NCBI RefSeq assembly: GCF_014645495.1
Contig: NZ_BMLV01000008.1
Coordinates: 1 to 44,187, forward strand
Source of the DNA: Cloacibacterium rupense
Lineage (GTDB): Bacteria; Bacteroidota; Bacteroidia; Flavobacteriales; Weeksellaceae
Length of the DNA stretch: 44,187 nt
Direction of reading: 5' to 3'
How positions within the stretch are numbered: position 1 is the stretch's first letter; each line of letters starts with the position of its first letter. This document shows, one piece after another, positions 36,701 to 44,187 of the stretch. The position numbers and the translations under genes are program-made. The notes below the pieces were generated by a model that was not told the origin of the DNA, did not search any database, and saw only the letters and a program-made list of their open reading frames with translations.

Positions 36701-37781
36701 AGTTCTTATTGCAAGGCAAAATAAAGTAGGTTTGGCTAATTTTAATCCATCCACAGGAATTTTGGGTATATGGCAAGTATATATAACTGTTAACAATTCG
36801 CTTGCTTATACATCACTTTATACAGGTTATAGTGCTGCATTATCACCCAATGGAAGATATATTTATTACAACCAATATGATCAGCCAAGTAATGGGATGT
36901 ATCTAAAGTATTTTGATTTAGTAACTAATACTACTACTCAATTAGAATCAGTAATTGGACCTATAGGAGCTATTAAAATAGCACCAGATGGTAAACTTTA
37001 TAGAATAGGTTATGTTGGACCAGCTGGTTCATCTATAAGACAATTATTTTATATTAATGCAGATGCCAATACCCCACCTTCTTCAGTTGGTTCTCAGCTT
37101 CAGTTTTCGACAGATGGAAGATCAATAAGCGGACAGCTTCCAAATAACATTTATTGGGCTTGTATTACCTGTCAATCTGGTACTGCCGCACCTGCTTTAA
37201 CAAGTACAAATATTACATCTAATCCTACTACTGTAGGAGATTTAATCTCTTTGTTATCGGCTAGCAATAAACCAGCAGGTACAGTGATTACCATACATTC
37301 TGCAACTCCAGCTACAGATGCTAACAGATTATCAAATTCTACAGCAATAGTTAGTGGCACAACTTATTATGTTTCATTCTATGACGGTTTAGCAATATGC
37401 TATAGTCCTACAACAGCGGTTACTGTAGGTGCTACATATTGCTACAAACCAGCAGTTTTGGATGCAGGTAACACCTTTCCTACTAATCACGGTATTACCT
37501 CTTTAGGAAGAGCAGGAACAAATAGTGACAATTGGCCTATGGTAAGACAAAGTGCTTGGACTGCGCTAGAATCTAAAACAAAAGGATTTGTAGTAAACAG
37601 AGTAAAATTTAATTCAAGTAACCAACCTGTTGCTAGCGACGGAACAACATTAGTAATTACTAATCCAGTTGAAGGTATGATGGTTTATGACACCACTAAT
37701 AATTGCTTGAAAGTATATACTACGGTAAACGGAACAACTTTCGATTGGCGCTGTATGAGTACGCAGAGCTGTCCTGACTAA
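33753..37781 (+). CDS. giant secreted surface protein with TSP3-like repeats (adhesin-like)
   Basis: 1342 residues from the ATG at 33753, which gives a normal signal peptide ending TTQLFGQ; a GTG at 33732 is less likely. After a unique N-terminal domain come four Asp-rich thrombospondin type 3-like blocks (from about 205, 396, 479 and 672; for example DSDGDNIPDECDLDDDNDG), likely Ca-binding. Two related beta-sandwich domains lie between them (about 230-390 and 505-668), each ending in DDWSIDNVSI or DDWTIDNVSI. A propeller-like region (about 770-1140) and an Ig-like stretch follow. The C-terminal 115 residues, from CYKPAVLDAGN to STQSCPD, recur in the protein at 39804. I see no typical type IX secretion CTD. 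Its role is probably adhesion or carbohydrate binding (inference). Confidence 0.8.
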   Translation: MMKLIQIITIFINVSFILALSTTQLFGQTCSKTANIPPNGSLTINGINVTSSSSGAVTSYPMDYQVCGTSSTLLLSEGALYVGSGASTANSRPWQTTLTFSKPVNNIVILLSATGSIHNEKFEFTSNNGTITVTDNSSCFSTVSGNIILSGQGASSTGTGGGGIFTLTSPTPFTQLVMKGDGGDGGSLLAICETSIEESCTGTFDSDGDNIPDECDLDDDNDGILDTDECILTNLVSNGNFETNFTSGWTNDGGWTYNATGKYVENTSFIGSASLGNLTQLLSNLPPANIPLTFTLGAKDGSTNSTGLLQVFLGGTLYATVNNSTGTSNNITLTLSNGATSNFTPFTATSTTTYASQTFTINIPYSGSSSGSLTFKMGANQIDDWSIDNVSINTCDSDTDGIPNNLDLDSDNDGCPDAIEGGGNFTSIQLTNASGIISSQSPNQNFGTTVDVNGIPLVVSSSGQIVGQSQDDTKNDCLDSDNDGYPNWMDLDDDNDGILDSNECPNVTIINNGTFTSPVTEWTLGTGWDTTTGIARNENDNVNSNLSQTLNNLNATNGTLKLSFTLGAQDGFNSGGYSASLNIILNGTTYATFTNGTVRILESNNVTQTLFSGATSTFTPFSTAPISGYTTQNVTITIPYIGPNSATLTFNHGAGYDDWTIDNVSIDTSICDLDGDGISNELDLDSDGDGCPDAIEGGATFTTSDLQNSSMAGGNSGVGYIGTPISVTQNLGNTVGNTATTMGVPTIAGTGQTINNAANSFVNDCITTTCPPDPYSAMQTWWLPSAGNKVRIDFQTGNPILNNPSTGFLGQGVIGDGQEGNTTVTHPVTGELLFATDGSNVYRASDGAKATGFAGGSTSSAEAAAVIPDPQGVLGRDFVIFGNSATSSFGSIVRAKYNLETNTIHSKVTYLSGLTSEALEVIPHTNGTDYWVLVTTSDQKTKSFLYSKASGFNTTPVSSIEVPYAENSATNSFISWDPRIPGKVLIARQNKVGLANFNPSTGILGIWQVYITVNNSLAYTSLYTGYSAALSPNGRYIYYNQYDQPSNGMYLKYFDLVTNTTTQLESVIGPIGAIKIAPDGKLYRIGYVGPAGSSIRQLFYINADANTPPSSVGSQLQFSTDGRSISGQLPNNIYWACITCQSGTAAPALTSTNITSNPTTVGDLISLLSASNKPAGTVITIHSATPATDANRLSNSTAIVSGTTYYVSFYDGLAICYSPTTAVTVGATYCYKPAVLDAGNTFPTNHGITSLGRAGTNSDNWPMVRQSAWTALESKTKGFVVNRVKFNSSNQPVASDGTTLVITNPVEGMMVYDTTNNCLKVYTTVNGTTFDWRCMSTQSCPD

Positions 37782-37799
37782 TAAAAACACAAATGATAA

Positions 37800-37846
37800 G
37801 AGATTTTCATTGAGCAGCGTTTAAATTCCGCTGCTCTTGAAATCTC
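37800..37846 (+). terminator. long hairpin after the giant surface protein gene
   Basis: GAGATTT (37800-37806) pairs with AAATCTC (37840-37846) and GAGCAGCG (37812-37819) with CGCTGCTC (37829-37836). There is no T run afterwards, so it may be an RNA-stability or processing hairpin rather than a full terminator. The companion gene starts 47 bp later. Confidence 0.5.
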
Positions 37847-37893
37847 AAAATAAAAACATTACATCATAAAGCCTAACAAACAAATTCTAAGCT

Positions 37894-38478
37894 ATGAGAA
37901 AAAAAACATTTATTTTATTATTATCTACTTTTTCTTCAATTGTATTTTCACAAGTTGCGATTGGAAAATTAGAAATTACAAAACTATCTGATAACCTTAC
38001 TCCTAATCCTGATATTTCTTTAGAGTTCGGAACAGATACTATCGAAAAAAGAGGAATTGTACTTCCATGGGTTACGGGAACCACTAATACCTCACCTTTT
38101 ATAAGTGGGTATACTGGTGCTGATACGGTGGTTGATGGAACTATTGTTTATGACATTTCTGATTATAAAGTAAAGTATAAAAAAGCAGGAACTTGGTTCG
38201 ATTTAAGCGTTGATACCAATGGAAATGCCAATACCACGTTGCAAGATTCTAAACCAGAATTACCTACAGCAAAAGCAGCAATAGGAACAAATGGTGATAC
38301 TGATACTACTCCTGGAATTTTAGTACTTACTGATTCGGATAAAGCAATGGTATTGCCAAAGGTTGCCTTGCCTCATCTCAATATTAAGAATCCTACAGCG
38401 GGAATGCTGGTTTATGATACTGTCAATAGACAGCTAGCGGTTTTTAATGGAACTAATTGGTCATTTTGGAAACCATAA
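37894..38478 (+). CDS. small secreted companion protein
   Basis: 194 residues with a signal peptide (MRKKTFILLLSTFSSIVFSQ). VAIGKLEITKLS at the mature start and TAGMLVYDTVNRQLAVFNGTNWSFW at the end match the 'MxVYDTxNxxLxVY...W' motif at the ends of both giant surface proteins. In Bacteroidota such tails occur in secreted proteins of unclear role. It directly follows the first giant gene, so it may be exported or assembled with it. The enzymatic function, if any, is unknown. Confidence 0.65.
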   Translation: MRKKTFILLLSTFSSIVFSQVAIGKLEITKLSDNLTPNPDISLEFGTDTIEKRGIVLPWVTGTTNTSPFISGYTGADTVVDGTIVYDISDYKVKYKKAGTWFDLSVDTNGNANTTLQDSKPELPTAKAAIGTNGDTDTTPGILVLTDSDKAMVLPKVALPHLNIKNPTAGMLVYDTVNRQLAVFNGTNWSFWKP

Positions 38479-38506
38479 TTTAAAAAGAAAATTATAATTG
38501 GATTTA

Positions 38507-38580
38507 CCTTCAGTCTAAAAATGTCAAATGTGTTTTTAGGAATCTTTCAGATTTCATGCTTTTTAGCTGAAGGTTTTTTA
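38507..38580 (+). terminator. terminator with long loop
   Basis: CCTTCAG (38507-38513) plus CTAAAAA (38515-38521) pair with TTTTTAG (38560-38566) plus CTGAAGG (38567-38573), followed by six T. It ends the surface-protein and companion transcript. Confidence 0.75.
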
Positions 38581-38723
38581 ATTAATTTCAGATAAGTTGT
38601 AATTGATTTTAGGTAAAATATGCTATGAACTATTAGAAATTACAGTTAAAAATAGACTAGTCTTAACACAAATTAGTCATTAATTATAAATTTATTATTC
38701 CAAAATCGGATATCAAAATTACT

Positions 38724-39311
38724 ATGACATTAAATGAATTTTCAGATAAATATTTTGATCAAAATACTTTTTTAGACTCAAGAGACAGAGAAAAACTTTT
38801 AGAATTGGTTCAATTTGTCACCATTCCAAAGGATAAAATTTTACTTCATAGAGGTGAACAAATAAAACAAGTTGGGATAATACTGAAAGGATTGATTAGA
38901 GTTTATAATAAGGATAATAGAACGGTTTGGTTTGTTCAAAATAATGGTATATATGGTTCAATAGATACTTTAGCACTTAATCGTGCTTCATCTCTAACAT
39001 TTGAAACATTAGAAGAAACGAGTATGTTTTTGCTTAACTATGATGATTTAGAAAAATCAATTAAATCATATCCAAATATTGCTAGTTTGCTTCTTATGTA
39101 TTGGAAAAGAACAACTGTAGAAATTTACCGTAATTTTTATACATCTTTAAGTTTATCTCCGGAAGAAAAGTATTTAGAAATTTTGCAGAAAAATCCTCAG
39201 TTAATTTTAAATGTGAAGTCCAAAGATCTTGCTTCTTATTTAGGAATTCATCCTACCTCATTGAGTAGATTGAAGAAAAGATATTTTGTTTCGAAAGATA
39301 GTAAAGTATGA
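38724..39311 (+). CDS. Crp/Fnr-type transcriptional regulator
   Basis: 195 residues. A cyclic-nucleotide-binding-like beta-roll (about 20-125) contains FVTIPKDKILLHRGEQIKQVGIILKGLIRVY and YGSIDTLALNRASSLTFETLEETSMFLL. A dimer helix follows, then a small HTH near the end, LASYLGIHPTSLSRLKKR. No FNR-like Cys cluster is present and the cAMP-binding Arg motif is not clear. Its ligand is therefore unknown, as for most short Bacteroidota Crp/Fnr proteins. It is a single gene between the two giant surface genes, and it may regulate one or both (inference). Confidence 0.85.
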   Translation: MTLNEFSDKYFDQNTFLDSRDREKLLELVQFVTIPKDKILLHRGEQIKQVGIILKGLIRVYNKDNRTVWFVQNNGIYGSIDTLALNRASSLTFETLEETSMFLLNYDDLEKSIKSYPNIASLLLMYWKRTTVEIYRNFYTSLSLSPEEKYLEILQKNPQLILNVKSKDLASYLGIHPTSLSRLKKRYFVSKDSKV

Positions 39312-39803
39312 TTTACTACATATTCTAATCTTTTGTTTATAGTATTATTGACAATTGCTAATAAGATAAGTGGTAAAAGTATATTATTCACAAATATTGG
39401 GGTTTTTGTTTATTAATAATGTTCAATTAATTTATTTTTGTTAAAATATTTAGCGTTAAACTAAGATTTTTGAATATTATTTCAATTTTTTAATACATCA
39501 ATGTTTTGAATGATTATTAGTAAACCTAAAAATTTAATTATACATTTTTTAAACAAGATTCTATATAATTTAATTAAGAATTAAAAAATACATAATGAAA
39601 TAGATAGTAGGGTGGTATAACCCTTCAACAAGCTTCCTGCTTTCGGCAAAAACCTCTCTCACCTAGATTAATTCAAATAAAAATTAGTTTTTGAGAATGC
39701 CGTAGATGCAAATGATTAAGAAGATGAAAATTCAGGTAAGTCTATAAAAGATATTTTAAAACATTAGAATGACTTTATAAACTAAAAAAATCAAATAAAC
39801 TAA
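39312..39803. other. intergenic region upstream of the second giant surface gene
   Basis: 492 bp of A/T-rich sequence with no ORF I can support. A promoter-like pair, TTTG (39405-39408) and TATTTTTG (39433-39440) with a 24-nt spacer, is slightly longer than ideal. It would leave a leader of about 360 nt. The part at 39600-39680 is more G/C-rich (CTTCAACAAGCTTCCTGC...CCTCTCTCACC) and could hold a small RNA or regulatory segment, but I find no clear stem. Confidence 0.4.
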
Positions 39804-42800
39804 ATGAAATTACCAAGAATCAAATTTATTATGAAAAATGCATCTTCAATTCAGGAATGCTTTGTAAAAGCAGTATTTCTATTGATATTGATTTTCGCAA
39901 GCTTTCAGCAATTATCGGCACAAAGTTCTGATATTGATGGAGATGGAATCACTAATTCGTTAGATTTAGACGATGACAACGATGGAATTTTAGATGCTGA
40001 TGAATGTCAGTCATCAAACAAAATTACAGCGGGAGTTTTCCCTACTTTTGGAGCTACTATTCCTGGTTGGACCACAACTGGCCTATTTGCTTTAAATGCA
40101 AGAGGATTGCAATTTGATGCGGATAATGCAGTAACCACTGTGAGACAGACTGTTTCAAGTGTTTTTTTCGGGAGCACCATTAATTTGAATAACCTTAGAT
40201 GGCTCACAACCAATAATGCAACTGCTTCAGGAAGACTAATTACAGAAATTTTGTATAGTGGAACCGTTTATGCAACGATTGATACAGGAGTTGGCGTTGC
40301 AGGAAGCATACCAACTGTAACCGGAAATAATGGTGCGGTTACCAATATTAATACTTTGCCATCAATAGCTTCAACCGGAGTTTATTCAACTCCTTCTAAT
40401 ATAATTATTTCATTGCCTTCATCTTTACCATCCAGCGGAGAATTTCAGATAAGATTCACTTCAGGTTCTACCAATGCTGATGATCTATCGATTGAATCTG
40501 TACAACTTATTTCTTGTTCGGATTTTGATGCAGACGGAATTCCTAATTTTCAGGATTTAGACAGCGATGGTGATGGATGTCCGGATGCAATTGAAGGATC
40601 AGGTAATTTTAATCCTTCCACATCGGCTTCAGGTATTCTTACAACTCAGTCTCCAAATATCAATTTTGGAACTGCGGTAGATGCTAATGGTATCCCTACA
40701 ACAGTTGGAGCAAGCGGACAAGGTATTGGTGATTCTTTAGATGTGATTAAAGACTGCAAAGATTCTGATGGAGATGGTATTCCGGACTGGCAAGATCTTG
40801 ATGACGATAATGATGGCATTCTGGATTGTGCGGAAAACGGTCTCAACACTACTTTAGACAAAATTTTTAAAGCCAATAACAATGCTACCTTAATGGCAAG
40901 TCCTTCTATAGGACCGGTACATCAGTATAGATTAACAAATGGAGGCTCTCAAAACGGGCAGGTTTGGTCTTATGGTAAGGTAGATTTTACAAAAAGTTTC
41001 ACGCTATCTACAAAAGCTTTACTATCAAATGCAGATGGTATTGCCATTGTTTTTCACAATAGTCCGCTTGCACAGTCAGCATCAGGTACAAATGGACAAG
41101 GTCTTGGCGCAAGAGGAATTGCCAATGGAATTGCTTTAGAGCTAGATACTTTTGCTAATAGTTGTGTAAATGATGCAAATAATGGCGCAAATTGTGACCC
41201 AATTTTTGACCACGGAAGCATCAGAACTACTGCTGGCTGGATCAATGCTGGTAAACTGGCAGGAGATGGTCAGTTGGGAGATGGAACAGTGGATGACGGT
41301 TTATGGCACGATGTGGTAATTAATTGGAATTCTGTAACCAGAAATCTTTCTTATACATTTGATGGTGTTGCGGTTACCAATTACACTTTCCCTGAAACAG
41401 GAGCCAATGCTATTGAAACCATTTTAGCAGGAAATTCAGCGTATTTTGGTTTTACAGCTTCTACAGGAGGAGCAGGAAGTAATAATTCTGTAGGTTTTGA
41501 TACCTTATGTACATTGCCTATTTATTTAGATTCCGATCAAGATGGATTTTCAAATCATTTAGATTTAGATAGTGACGGAGATAGTTGTACAGATGCTATA
41601 GAAGGCGCAGGAAGTTTTACAACTTCCCAGTTAACTGCAGCATCAGGAAATATTTCATCTCAAAGTCCTAATCAAAACTTTGGAATTGCAGTTGATGGAA
41701 ATGGCATTCCGACAAAAGTTGGAGCTGCTGGACAAGGAATAGGAGAATCACAGGATATTAGTAAAAATAACTGTTTAGATAGTGATAATGATGGCGTTCC
41801 AAATTGGTTAGATCTTGATTCTGATAATGACGGAATTCTTGATATTGATGAAAATTGTACAGGATTTTTAGCCCAAAATACTAATGGCACTTGGAAAGGA
41901 GATACAAACTCTAATCTTACCGTAAGTTTAGGTACATCTACTTCTCAAACCAATAGTAATTCTTTTAATGATGGCAAACATTATTATTACGTAAATAATA
42001 GTGGTGCAGAAAATAGATATGTGGTGAGTGGCAATTTTAATAACTTTACCTATACCTTTAGTACACCTGTTAAAGCCAAAGAAATAGCTTTCTATTTAAA
42101 TGATTTAGATCCTGCAGGCAGTGTAAGTTCTTCTATTAGCTTTAAAGTAAATGGTGCGGATCCTAATGGGAAATTTACCTCACAAGTTATTTATGGTCCA
42201 CCAGCAACTGATCCTTATCTAAATTTTAATCCTGTTACTGGAGTGATGACTCACGATGGAACTGATAATCAAAGAATTTTACTCAAAGGGCAAGGTGACT
42301 CTTTGGTAAGTAGTATAACCATAAATAGTACAAACATAGGCTCAGGAGATTCTGTAGCGTTTTCTTTGTTTGCATTAAAAACCTGCGATACAGATCAAGA
42401 TGGAATTTCAAATAATTTAGATTTAGATTCAGACGGTGACGGTTGTCCAGATGCTATAGAAGGCGATGCTGCATTTACAATATCCAATCTCGTAAATTCA
42501 TCAATGCCTGGAGGAAACACAGGAGGCAGTTATACTGGTACAGCAGGACCAGTAACAAGCAACTTAGGAAATATCGTAGGAAGTACAGTGGCTACAATGG
42601 GGGTTCCCACCATTGCAGGAACAGGACAAGGTGTGGGAGGTTCAAAAATTGCAACCAACTACAGCCAGTGTTTAGATTCTGATGGTGATGGTATTCCTGA
42701 TTGGCAGGATTTGGATGATGACAATGATGGAATTTTGGATACCACAGAAATATGTAAATCTGCTATTTCTACAGATTTTTTTGGAGGTCAAACTTCTACA

Positions 42801-43868
42801 GTTACTACTGTAAATGGCGCTAATGTGATTCCTACAACAGCAACAATAACACCTGCTATTACAGATTATTTTATAGGTTGGCATATGGGTAACGCTACTG
42901 TAGCCGTAGGTAAAGAAATGTCTATTAATTTTAGCAACCCGGTATATTTAGCTACTGATGGGATAGATTTTATTTTAAATGGTATGGATACTTCTTCTAA
43001 ATTCGGGCACTTCTTTATCGTTTATGAAGATGGTACCAGATTAAGTAATTTAAATCTAAGTTTAGCTAATATTTCACCGGCGAATGGAATTCTTCTTTCC
43101 TCCACAAATGGAGCAACTTCTATTGAGACAATTGGAGTTCAGGCTTCAGCGGATCTAACTTTGTTAGGCGTAGATAGAACAAAACGTATTGTGAAAATGG
43201 GTTATACTGTATTGACTCTTAATGGTGGAGCTTTAAGTGAAACTATAAGACCAAGAATACAGATAGATTGTGATATTGATGGCGACGGAATTTCTAATCA
43301 ATTAGATTTGGATAGTGATGGAGATAGTTGCCCAGATGCAATAGAAGGAGCTGGCAATTTCAATCCATCTACAACAGCATCTGGAGCTTTAAGTACTCAA
43401 ACGCCGAATATTAATTTTGGAACAAGTGTAGATGCTAATGGCGTACCAACTGTTGTTGGAGCTAGCGGACAAGCTATAGGAGATGCGCAGAACGCTAGTG
43501 TAAATTCTCAATGTAGTAGTGCTTTCTGCTATAAGCCAGCTATTACAGATGGTAATACTTATCCAACAAATCATGGTATTACAGCTTTAGGAAGAGCAGG
43601 TGCAAGTAGCGACAATTGGCCTATGGTAAGACAAAGTGCTTGGACGGTTTTAGAGGCTAAAACCAAAGGTTTTGTAATTAATAGAGTTAAATTTAATGCA
43701 AGTAATCAACCTGTTGCTGATAATGGGATAACATTGGTAATTACCAATCCAATTGAAGGAATGTTGGTTTATGATACTACTAATAATTGTTTGAAAGTGT
43801 ATACTTCTATTGACAATGGGGTAAATTTTAATTGGTACTGTTTCGGTACGCAAACTTGTCCTAATTGA
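39804..43868 (+). CDS. giant secreted surface protein with TSP3-like repeats and L-type lectin-like domain
   Basis: 1354 residues. A signal peptide (to LSAQ; starts at 39804 or 39831) leads directly into the first TSP3-like block (43-, DIDGDGITNSLDLDDDNDG). Eight blocks begin near residues 43, 240, 320, 576, 659, 862, 958 and 1157. Several belong to a repeating module of about 85 residues: DSDGDGCPDAIEG, a linker ending NFGTAVDANGIPTTVGA-SGQGIG, then CxDSDGDGIPDW. Residues 350-570 look like a bacterial L-type lectin domain (ADGIAIVFHNSP, IALELDTF, WHDVVINWNSVTRNLSYTFDG). Other inserts are beta-rich. The tail (from CYKPAITDGNTYP) matches the protein at 33753. It is a Ca-dependent carbohydrate-binding adhesin by inference. 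Confidence 0.82.
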   Translation: MKLPRIKFIMKNASSIQECFVKAVFLLILIFASFQQLSAQSSDIDGDGITNSLDLDDDNDGILDADECQSSNKITAGVFPTFGATIPGWTTTGLFALNARGLQFDADNAVTTVRQTVSSVFFGSTINLNNLRWLTTNNATASGRLITEILYSGTVYATIDTGVGVAGSIPTVTGNNGAVTNINTLPSIASTGVYSTPSNIIISLPSSLPSSGEFQIRFTSGSTNADDLSIESVQLISCSDFDADGIPNFQDLDSDGDGCPDAIEGSGNFNPSTSASGILTTQSPNINFGTAVDANGIPTTVGASGQGIGDSLDVIKDCKDSDGDGIPDWQDLDDDNDGILDCAENGLNTTLDKIFKANNNATLMASPSIGPVHQYRLTNGGSQNGQVWSYGKVDFTKSFTLSTKALLSNADGIAIVFHNSPLAQSASGTNGQGLGARGIANGIALELDTFANSCVNDANNGANCDPIFDHGSIRTTAGWINAGKLAGDGQLGDGTVDDGLWHDVVINWNSVTRNLSYTFDGVAVTNYTFPETGANAIETILAGNSAYFGFTASTGGAGSNNSVGFDTLCTLPIYLDSDQDGFSNHLDLDSDGDSCTDAIEGAGSFTTSQLTAASGNISSQSPNQNFGIAVDGNGIPTKVGAAGQGIGESQDISKNNCLDSDNDGVPNWLDLDSDNDGILDIDENCTGFLAQNTNGTWKGDTNSNLTVSLGTSTSQTNSNSFNDGKHYYYVNNSGAENRYVVSGNFNNFTYTFSTPVKAKEIAFYLNDLDPAGSVSSSISFKVNGADPNGKFTSQVIYGPPATDPYLNFNPVTGVMTHDGTDNQRILLKGQGDSLVSSITINSTNIGSGDSVAFSLFALKTCDTDQDGISNNLDLDSDGDGCPDAIEGDAAFTISNLVNSSMPGGNTGGSYTGTAGPVTSNLGNIVGSTVATMGVPTIAGTGQGVGGSKIATNYSQCLDSDGDGIPDWQDLDDDNDGILDTTEICKSAISTDFFGGQTSTVTTVNGANVIPTTATITPAITDYFIGWHMGNATVAVGKEMSINFSNPVYLATDGIDFILNGMDTSSKFGHFFIVYEDGTRLSNLNLSLANISPANGILLSSTNGATSIETIGVQASADLTLLGVDRTKRIVKMGYTVLTLNGGALSETIRPRIQIDCDIDGDGISNQLDLDSDGDSCPDAIEGAGNFNPSTTASGALSTQTPNINFGTSVDANGVPTVVGASGQAIGDAQNASVNSQCSSAFCYKPAITDGNTYPTNHGITALGRAGASSDNWPMVRQSAWTVLEAKTKGFVINRVKFNASNQPVADNGITLVITNPIEGMLVYDTTNNCLKVYTSIDNGVNFNWYCFGTQTCPN

Positions 43869-44187
43869 TAAACAAAAGCAAATGATAAATAATTTCAAAG
43901 AACTTTAAATACATCTTTTTTTGAATTAAAGTTTGCAGTTTAAAAAAATAATTTTATCATGTCTTTTTTTAATATTTAATTTTTGTTTTAATTATTAACG
44001 ATGTTTTTCTTGTCAATTATTTATTTCTGATAATTAATTATTAATTAGAACGAATAAATTATTAACATAATAAATGTATAAAGATTTTTATTATTACAAT
44101 ATTTAATTTCGAAATATCCAATATTATTACAGATATTATTAATAAATAACACTAAAACTTCAATTCTATTATTTAGTTGCTGTAATA
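43869..44187. other. A/T-rich 3' end of window
   Basis: 319 bp without any supportable gene. CTTTAA and TTAAAG arms around 43903-43931 make only a weak hairpin after the surface gene. The rest is very A/T-rich and could contain a promoter for a gene beyond the window. Confidence 0.4.

Overview
The window looks like chromosome of a low-GC Bacteroidota of the Flavobacteriia, most likely Weeksellaceae (Chryseobacterium, Elizabethkingia or Riemerella-like). The evidence is a SusC/SusD pair, DUF2931 lipoproteins, TSP3-repeat surface proteins, Bacteroidota-type promoter elements (TTTG ... TAnnTTTG), very A/T-rich spacers and little sign of Shine-Dalgarno sequences. The genus is an inference. No rRNA, tRNA, CRISPR array, transposase or integrase was seen.

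Region 1 (1-6.3 kb) is a type VI secretion effector/immunity locus. It holds a full Tle-type lipase (DUF2235) and three tandem DUF2931 lipoproteins, the middle one frameshifted. Cut-off copies of the lipase 3' end lie between and after them, within a 100-bp direct repeat. This is the footprint of repeated recombination that leaves orphan immunity genes. Two small units precede the lipase: a lipoprotein gene with a strong terminator, and a 5'-truncated fragment.

Region 2 (6.4-20.5 kb) is a defence island. In order it contains a zeta-type toxin with its partner (minus strand), an amputated YhcG/DUF1016 gene, a complete four-gene Wadjet operon (jetABCD), a wrecked KAP-family NTPase, and a two-gene cassette. 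The cassette is a 1001-residue protein with two DUF262 domains, overlapping a compact RecF/SMC-like ATPase. I do not recognise it as a named system, and it is the best candidate for something undescribed. A decayed ORF and a minus-strand HTH regulator close the island.

Region 3 (20.5-28.1 kb) is a nutrient-uptake operon: SusC-type TonB-dependent transporter, SusD-type lipoprotein and S9-family serine peptidase, ending in a clean terminator. It has a leader of about 500 nt behind a near-consensus promoter. The first 190 nt of the leader form an elaborate set of nested inverted repeats, a strong candidate structured RNA.

Region 4 (28.4-44.2 kb) concerns signalling and the cell surface. Three tandem paralogues combine a signal peptide, TPR region, membrane segment and LuxR-like HTH. 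They are followed by an unknown exported protein, two giant secreted proteins built from TSP3-like Asp-rich modules (one with an L-type lectin-like domain) that share a C-terminal tail, a small secreted companion, and a Crp/Fnr-type regulator between the two giants.
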